Origin: Nitrosopumilus sp. BACL13 MAG-121220-bin23
Lineage (GTDB): Archaea; Thermoproteota; Nitrososphaeria; Nitrososphaerales; Nitrosopumilaceae
Reading direction: 5' to 3'
Length of the DNA stretch: 10,671 bases
Assembly (NCBI GenBank): GCA_001437625.1
Contig: LIAL01000040.1
Location: 1 to 10,671 of the forward strand
Each line of letters opens with the position of its first letter. The stretch's first letter is position 1. Both the position numbers and the translations under genes were made by a program. Under the pieces are notes generated by a model, which was given only the letters and a program-made list of their open reading frames with translations, had not been told where the DNA came from and did not search any database. This document shows positions 6,185 through 10,671 of the stretch, in pieces.

Positions 6185-6192
6185 TTTAAATA
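6185..6192 (+). promoter_or_regulatory. TATA box of the MCO-ZIP operon
   Basis: TTTAAATA in TAAATTTAAATACATA is centred about 29 bases before the TTG start at 6218. It is nearly identical to the box of the secreted protein at 9983. It predicts a transcript with essentially no leader. Confidence 0.6.
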
Positions 6193-6217
6193 CATAATTT
6201 TAAAGTTTTTAGATATA

Positions 6218-7273
6218 TTGAAAATTACAAGATCCACTTTAATGATTTTACTACTTTCTGTAATAATTGGTCTTTCTGTAATTGTAGTTTTTCCAAATTT
6301 TTCTGAAGCTCAATCTGAACTTAAAACATTTGTAACTCATTCAGGAAAAGTTATTCGAACAACTGGAGAAATTATTGATCCACTTTACACAGTATCTACT
6401 GTGGAGTTTGATCCTATGGAATATTTACGAGATTTTGATTATGGTGAAGTCTCCATGTTACCTGATGGGATAACTGTAAGAGAATTTACAATTATTGCTG
6501 AAGATGACAAGGTAATGGAAATATCCCCTGGAGTATTTTTCAATGTATGGACTTACAATGGTGCAGTTCCTGGACCTACCATTAGGGCAACTGAGGGAGA
6601 TATAGTCAAAATTAATTTTATCAATAACGGTTCAAAATCTCATACTATGCATTTTCATGGAATTCATCCAGCTGAAATGGATGGCGTTTTTGAAATTGTT
6701 GGTCCTGGAGGCGGTCAATTTACTTATGAGTTTGAAGCCGGTCCTGTAGGAATTCATCCATATCATTGCCATGTGATGCCTCTTGAAGAACACATTGTAC
6801 GCGGTCTTTATGGTGTCTTCATAGTTGATCCTAAAGAAGGGCGTGAACCTGCTGATGAAATGGTTATGGTTCTAAATGGATTTGATACTGACTTTGATAC
6901 TGAAAATAATTTTTATGCTGCAAATACAATTCCCTTTTACTATCAACATCATCCCATTCAAATCAATATTGATGAACTAATTCGAGTCTATGTTTTGAAT
7001 ATGGTTGAATTTGATCCAATTAACAATTTACACTTACATGGAAATCTATTTGATTATTATCCAACTGGTACTAGCACGGAGCCAACATTTTACACTGATA
7101 TGATTACACTATCTCAAACTGAGCGTGGAATCATGGAATTTGAATACAAATATCCTGGAAAATATCTTTTTCATGCCCATAAAGTGGAATTTTCAGAAAA
7201 AGGTTGGATTGGAATGTTTCTTGTAAATGATGACACTGAATTTGATGAGAGTGATACTGAATATGACCGTTAA
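6218..7273 (+). CDS. Two-domain multicopper oxidase, type 1 copper in domain 1 only
   Basis: A 351-residue secreted or membrane-anchored protein with an N-terminal hydrophobic signal (about 8-26, possible cleavage near SEA-QS at 31-32). Domain 1 has H142-x-x-H145-F-H147-G and H183-C184-H185..H192..G196-L197; domain 2 has H272-L-H274-G and H319-A-H321. The four HxH motifs supply the eight histidines of a trinuclear copper centre, which means oxygen reduction rather than NirK-type nitrite reduction. Type 1 ligands are H142, C184 and H192 with Leu197 at the axial position. In domain 2 the equivalent positions are N269, A320 and K328, so that site is lost: the 'type C' arrangement known from a Nitrosomonas europaea enzyme. 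The substrate (Cu(I), Fe(II) or other) is unknown. TTG start supported by TATA spacing. Its end overlaps the ZIP gene, implying one operon. Confidence 0.9.
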   Translation: MKITRSTLMILLLSVIIGLSVIVVFPNFSEAQSELKTFVTHSGKVIRTTGEIIDPLYTVSTVEFDPMEYLRDFDYGEVSMLPDGITVREFTIIAEDDKVMEISPGVFFNVWTYNGAVPGPTIRATEGDIVKINFINNGSKSHTMHFHGIHPAEMDGVFEIVGPGGGQFTYEFEAGPVGIHPYHCHVMPLEEHIVRGLYGVFIVDPKEGREPADEMVMVLNGFDTDFDTENNFYAANTIPFYYQHHPIQINIDELIRVYVLNMVEFDPINNLHLHGNLFDYYPTGTSTEPTFYTDMITLSQTERGIMEFEYKYPGKYLFHAHKVEFSEKGWIGMFLVNDDTEFDESDTEYDR

Positions 7274-8456
7274 TCTAAACTCCTCGCAAGGAAAAATGAT
7301 TGCAAGTGGATTAATTCCATTTGTATTAATTATAGTTTTAGCAGTATACATTTTTGGTCCTGGTTCTGATTTATTGGATTTTGGTACACCGTTACCCGAA
7401 ATTACTATGGAAAAAATTGACTTTGTTGATTCTGAAATTCACGTCACAGTAAGAAACACTGGACCAATCCCAATTGAAGTTGTGATGGCTGACATTAATG
7501 ACAGGATACAACCTGCTGCTGTGGAACCTGATGGGTTTCTAGACCGATATGAAACTGCACTTGTTAGAATTCCATTTGAATGGAATGAGGCAGAACCATA
7601 CATTGTAGGATTAACTATTGAAGATGGAACAAGATTTGAAAAAAAGGTAGAATCTGCAACTCCTGCATTAAAACTTAATTTAGAATTATTTGGACTTTTT
7701 GCAGTAATTGGAACATATGTTGGAATTATTCCTGTAATGATTGGATTACTTTGGCTTCCGTTTATTCGAAGAATTAGTAAAAGTAAATATCATTTCTTTT
7801 TAGCATTAACTGTTGGATTATTATTATTTTTAGGAATTGATGCAATCGAAGAAGCAATTGATGTATCTAATGAAAATTTAGCTGGTAGTTTCAATGGTGT
7901 TTTGTTAACTGCCACTGTTGTGGTGATATCGTTTATTGGTCTGTATTATGCAGGTCAAAAATTAATAGACCGTGCAGACTCTTCTAAACTTACAAAGCCT
8001 GTAGCAATTGCATTAATGATTGCAATAGGGATTGGATTACACAACTTTGGAGAAGGACTTGCAATTGGTGCAGCTGTAGGTTTAGGTTCTATTGCATTTA
8101 GCACGTTTTTGATTGTTGGATTTGCTTTACACAATACAACTGAAGGAATTGCTATTGCAGGACCCTTATCTAAAGACAAATCTCTATCAAAAAAATCATT
8201 AATTACAAAACTTGTTGGTTTTGGACTAATTGCAGGCTCTCCTGCAATTTTTGGTGCCTGGATTGGCGGATTTTCATATTCACCATTTTCATCAGTTATC
8301 TTTTTGGCAATCGGGGCTGGTGCCATATTCCAAGTTATTGTCGTAATTTTACGATTAATCCGGGAAGAAGGAGACAAAAATCTTTCTGGTTCTTCAGTAG
8401 TTGCAGGTGTTGCTATTGGAATGTTGGTAATGTATCTGACAAGTATTTTGGTCTAA
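7263..8456 (+). CDS. ZIP-family metal permease with N-terminal extracytoplasmic domain
   Basis: A divalent-metal (Zn/Fe/Mn class) importer. With the ATG at 7263 the protein has 397 residues. A first helix (about 13-31) is followed by a roughly 100-residue beta-type extracytoplasmic segment (about 45-132, with ITMEKIDFVDSEIHVTVRNT), then the ZIP core from about 140. The two metal-site signatures are clear: H260-N-F-G-E264-G and H290-N-T-T-E294-G in consecutive helices, as in ZIP helices 4 and 5. An acidic helix segment D193-A-I-E-E precedes them. The start at 7263 overlaps the oxidase by 11 bases; ATG 7296, preceded by AAGGAAAA, is an alternative giving 386 residues, while the upstream ATG at 7227 lies deeper in the oxidase and is unlikely. 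The overlap couples import to the oxidase. The stop overlaps that of the convergent CDF gene. Confidence 0.88.
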   Translation: MTVNLNSSQGKMIASGLIPFVLIIVLAVYIFGPGSDLLDFGTPLPEITMEKIDFVDSEIHVTVRNTGPIPIEVVMADINDRIQPAAVEPDGFLDRYETALVRIPFEWNEAEPYIVGLTIEDGTRFEKKVESATPALKLNLELFGLFAVIGTYVGIIPVMIGLLWLPFIRRISKSKYHFFLALTVGLLLFLGIDAIEEAIDVSNENLAGSFNGVLLTATVVVISFIGLYYAGQKLIDRADSSKLTKPVAIALMIAIGIGLHNFGEGLAIGAAVGLGSIAFSTFLIVGFALHNTTEGIAIAGPLSKDKSLSKKSLITKLVGFGLIAGSPAIFGAWIGGFSYSPFSSVIFLAIGAGAIFQVIVVILRLIREEGDKNLSGSSVVAGVAIGMLVMYLTSILV

Positions 8457-9811
8457 TTTGGTTCTGGATGTATTGTAATTACTGAATTTTTAATTTCTAA
8501 TCTAATCACATGCTCAATTTCTGATGTAAGATCATGAACTTTTTCAATTGACAATTCTTTATCAAAAGAACAATCAATATCAATTTTAAGAATATTTTCA
8601 AATTTCAATGATAAAATTCTACCAACTTTTTTTACATCTGGATAATTCTCAACAATTTTTTTAATTTTTTCTTCTGTAACTGTATCTTCCACATTAAAAT
8701 TTTTTGGGACTGTTATGAATGGTTCTAAATGAATTGTTGCATGCGTTACTTCTGGTATTTGGTTTTGTATTTTTTCTTCAATAATTTCAGATATTCTGTG
8801 TGCTGATATTAAATTAATTTCTCTATTTACCATTACATGTAAGTTACAATATATTTTTCCTTTTGTTTTATGTGTAATTACATTATGAACTTCTTTAACT
8901 CCTCTAACACTTTTTGCAATTTCTAAAATTTTTCCGTCTAGTGGGACATTTTTCCAATTGGGTTCAAAATGAATTGTAATTCCTGCATTTGATATTTTAT
9001 TTTTAATATTTTTTTCAACACTATCACTAATTTCATGAGCTTTTTCAAAACTTGTATCTCCTCTTAATGATATTGTTATATCTGCAAAAATTATATCTCC
9101 TGATCTTCTCATTAGTATTGATCCTGTTTCCATAACTCCATTTGTTGAATTTGAAATTTCTCTAACTTTTTTTACAAGTTCTGGTGATATTACATCTGTT
9201 AAATCTAGTGCTGTTTTGTATACTAATTTTATGCTGAGTATTACTAATAGTCCTCCTAGAAGTAAGGCTGCAACAACATCTCCAAAATAGATTCCATATG
9301 TAACTAGAATAATTCCTATTATTGCCACTGTTGTGGAGCCAAGATCCATTAATGCGTGGTAGAAATCTGCCTTGAGCGTTGTACCTCCAATTGCTTTGAT
9401 ACTTTTTCTAAGTAATATGATTCTGAAAAGATCAACTCCAATTGTATACAATCCTCCAATTATTGCAAATAGTCCTGGTAAAACACTTGGAGGTGGACTT
9501 TGTAACCTGTTAATTGATTCATAAATAAAAAAGCAGGCAATCATAAAAATTACTATTCCTCCAATGAGTCCTCCTAACGATTCAATTTTTCCATGTCCAT
9601 AGGTATGTTCTGCATCTGGTGGTTTCATTGCCCATCTTGCTGCTAAAAGTAAAACTAGTGTCACAACACTATCTAACAATGCATGAATACTATCTGTAAT
9701 TAGAGCAAGACTGTTAGAAATTAAACCAAAAATTAATTCTACTATAAATGCTGAAAAAATTGCAAATAAAGAAATCTTCAAAACTTTAGTTCTTTGAGCA
9801 AATATTTCCAT
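8453..9811 (-). CDS. Cation diffusion facilitator (zinc-type) with three tandem C-terminal domains
   Basis: A proton-coupled metal exporter of the CDF family, 452 residues from the ATG at 9811; the frame extends to a TTG at 9820, but the ATG fits the TATA-like box at 9839-9834 better. The membrane domain (about 1-205) has H43-A-L-L-D47 in helix 2 and H152-A-L-M-D156 in helix 5, the HD-HD site that in this family indicates Zn(II), plus HTYGHGK (69-75) in the second cytoplasmic loop region. The usual CDF has one ferredoxin-like C-terminal domain of about 80 residues; here three follow in tandem (about 207-285, 290-364 and 378-451), each ending in an IHxEP motif (ITIHFEP, ATIHLEP, ITIHPEP). This explains the length, about 150 residues above the typical 300. 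Convergent to the ZIP gene, sharing stop-codon bases 8454-8455. Confidence 0.9.
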   Translation of the reverse strand: MEIFAQRTKVLKISLFAIFSAFIVELIFGLISNSLALITDSIHALLDSVVTLVLLLAARWAMKPPDAEHTYGHGKIESLGGLIGGIVIFMIACFFIYESINRLQSPPPSVLPGLFAIIGGLYTIGVDLFRIILLRKSIKAIGGTTLKADFYHALMDLGSTTVAIIGIILVTYGIYFGDVVAALLLGGLLVILSIKLVYKTALDLTDVISPELVKKVREISNSTNGVMETGSILMRRSGDIIFADITISLRGDTSFEKAHEISDSVEKNIKNKISNAGITIHFEPNWKNVPLDGKILEIAKSVRGVKEVHNVITHKTKGKIYCNLHVMVNREINLISAHRISEIIEEKIQNQIPEVTHATIHLEPFITVPKNFNVEDTVTEEKIKKIVENYPDVKKVGRILSLKFENILKIDIDCSFDKELSIEKVHDLTSEIEHVIRLEIKNSVITIHPEPN

Positions 9812-9833
9812 TATTATCAAATGATCTAATGTG

Positions 9834-9839
9834 GTATTA
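9834..9839 (-). promoter_or_regulatory. Possible TATA-like box of the CDF gene
   Basis: TAATAC on the minus strand is centred about 25 bases before the ATG at 9811, consistent with a leaderless start there rather than at the upstream TTG 9820. The match to a TATA consensus is only moderate. Confidence 0.3.
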
Positions 9840-9947
9840 CAGGTTTCTGAGAAAATTGATACTTTAGCTGCATTTTTAGTAAATTTCTTTTTTGAAATCT
9901 ATTTGATTTTTAATATTTGCTGATATTTTGTTAAAAAAAGAAAAATA

Positions 9948-9962
9948 GACTATAATTTAGTC
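9948..9962. promoter_or_regulatory. Palindrome upstream of the secreted CFI-box gene
   Basis: GACTA-TAATT-TAGTC is a perfect 5-bp inverted repeat with a 5-bp centre, ending 20 bases before the TATA box at 9983. A partial direct repeat TTTAGTCAAC/TTTAGTTTAA (9956-9975, 10-bp period) overlaps it. The position suits an activator or repressor site. The short arms make this tentative. Confidence 0.35.
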
Positions 9963-9982
9963 AACTTTAGTTTAATTAAAAA

Positions 9983-9990
9983 TTTAAATA
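9983..9990 (+). promoter_or_regulatory. TATA box of the secreted CFI-box gene
   Basis: TTTAAATA in AAAATTTAAATACC is centred about 29 bases before the GTG at 10016. The rest of the 9812-10015 gap is AT-rich and noncoding on both strands as far as can be seen, so it serves as the divergent promoter region for the CDF and this gene. Confidence 0.6.
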
Positions 9991-10015
9991 CCGCAAATTA
10001 TGGTTTAAAAATAAC

Positions 10016-10671
10016 GTGAAAGTATCTGGTTTCTTAGCATTTGCATTATTATCTATTTCAATTATGTCTTTTGGATTAACTGGTGCAGTAAATGCACAAT
10101 CTGTTCTTCCAGTATCTGTAGCAACTGATTCTTCAACTTATACCACTGGAAATTCTATTGTAATTTCCGGTTCAATTAAGAATTTATCTGAATATGAGCA
10201 AGCTGTATCTATAATGGTTGTTAGTCCTAATGGAAATATGGTTTTCATAAACCAAGTTTTACCTGATTCTTCTGGAAATTATTCTACTACTCTTACAGCT
10301 GGTGGCACAATGAATTCAAGTGGTGAATATGAGATTCGTGCACAATATGGGGCACAAAAAATTACTAGTACTTTTAACTTTATTTCTGCAGATGCACCTG
10401 CTAAAGTAACTCCAACACCAGAACCAACACCAGAACCAACACCAGAACCAACACCAGAACCAACACCAGAACCAACACCAGAACCAACACCAGAACCAAC
10501 ACCAGAACCTATAGTTAAACAAGTAGTAAACTGTGGACCTGGAACTGAGTCTGTCAATGGTGTTTGTCAAGTAGTACAAACTACATCTGAAGAAGGTGGT
10601 GGTTGTCTAATTGCAACTGCAACATACGGTTCAGAATTATCTCCACAAGTTCAATTACTTAGAGAAATTCG
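10016..10671 (+). CDS. Secreted protein with beta-sandwich domain, PTPE stalk and CFI-box (3' end missing)
   Basis: The frame opens at GTG 10016 and is still open at the window edge, giving 218 residues. Residues 1-27 form a signal peptide (MKVSGFLAFALLSISIMSFG, cleavage probably after AVNA). About 30-125 is a beta-sandwich-like domain of the kind common in thaumarchaeal surface proteins (YTTGNSIVISGSI, PDSSGNYSTTL, SGEYEIRAQY). Residues 133-164 are eight PTPE units, a rigid stalk. Then C173-GPGTESVNGV-C184, and finally C197-LIATATYGSEL, the CFI-box motif (usually CFIATAAYGS) found near the C-terminus of archaeal exported proteins; a transmembrane anchor often follows it, but here it would be outside the window. 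The likely location is the cell surface. The GTG start is supported by the TATA box spacing and by the immediate signal peptide. Confidence 0.85.
   Translation, partial: MKVSGFLAFALLSISIMSFGLTGAVNAQSVLPVSVATDSSTYTTGNSIVISGSIKNLSEYEQAVSIMVVSPNGNMVFINQVLPDSSGNYSTTLTAGGTMNSSGEYEIRAQYGAQKITSTFNFISADAPAKVTPTPEPTPEPTPEPTPEPTPEPTPEPTPEPTPEPIVKQVVNCGPGTESVNGVCQVVQTTSEEGGGCLIATATYGSELSPQVQLLREI
10412..10507 (+). repeat. Eight perfect 12-bp repeats coding PTPE
   Basis: CCAACACCAGAA is repeated eight times without a single base change, coding PTPE each time, followed by a partial unit CCAGAACCT reading on. The absence of silent changes points to recent expansion or homogenisation by slippage. The glycine/serine/valine-rich frame on the minus strand over this stretch is only its shadow. 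Confidence 0.95.

Noticed and set aside
6218..7273. NirK-type copper nitrite reductase.
   Set aside because: All four HxH motifs of a trinuclear oxidase centre are present, and the NirK axial Met is replaced by Leu.
7955..8377. A 140-codon minus-strand frame inside the ZIP gene.
   Set aside because: It is antisense to the conserved HNxxEG helices; the product is a Pro/Lys/Ile-rich shadow without domain character.
10412..10507. Tandem repeats as a possible CRISPR array.
   Set aside because: 12-bp units are contiguous with no spacers and keep a coding frame.
10279..10579. Minus-strand frames rich in GSGV or FWCW repeats.
   Set aside because: They are shadows of the PTPE repeat; the plus frame with signal peptide and CFI-box explains the stretch.

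Overview
The window looks like a chromosomal segment of an ammonia-oxidising archaeon of the marine Nitrososphaerota (Thaumarchaeota), Nitrosopumilus-like. The evidence is: very AT-rich DNA; archaeal-type ribosomal proteins uS13 and uS4; an archaeal (UPF0284-type) CobT; a two-domain multicopper oxidase; a secreted protein with a CFI-box; and many genes starting with TTG, GTG or ATG about 25-30 bp downstream of a TATA-like box with no room for a Shine-Dalgarno site, i.e. leaderless transcripts. The lineage is inferred from gene content, not from a marker search. No RNA gene, insertion sequence or CRISPR array was seen.

Left part (2-1536, plus): the 3' part of an ETHE1/glyoxalase-II-like metallo-beta-lactamase hydrolase overlaps by one base a cobT-like gene for lower-ligand activation in cobalamin synthesis. 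Facing it on the minus strand (5191-1574) is a run of six genes: a 50-residue Cys-rich protein, uS13, uS4, the glucosamine-6-phosphate synthase glmS, a 36-residue Cys/His protein and a 56-residue two-helix membrane protein. The three small genes are easily missed because of their size.

Middle (5278-6087): a small winged-helix protein converges, with overlapping 3' ends, on a two-helix membrane protein with an extracytoplasmic domain.

Metal locus (about 6088-9820): a divergent control region holds two tandem 14-bp repeats, TTAG(A/C)TTAGG(C/G)TAA, directly upstream of a strong TATA box, and a 10-bp inverted repeat. It precedes a two-domain multicopper oxidase whose only type 1 copper site is in domain 1. 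The oxidase gene overlaps a ZIP-family metal permease carrying an extra N-terminal extracytoplasmic domain. Convergent to the permease, with overlapping stop codons, is a zinc-type cation diffusion facilitator with three tandem C-terminal domains instead of one. Together these suggest oxidation/import (MCO plus ZIP) opposed by export (CDF), probably under a metalloregulator. The biochemical link is inference.

Right end (10016 to the edge, plus): a secreted protein with a signal peptide, a beta-sandwich domain, a stalk of eight perfect 12-bp PTPE repeats and a CFI-box region that runs off the window. A palindrome lies just upstream of its TATA box.
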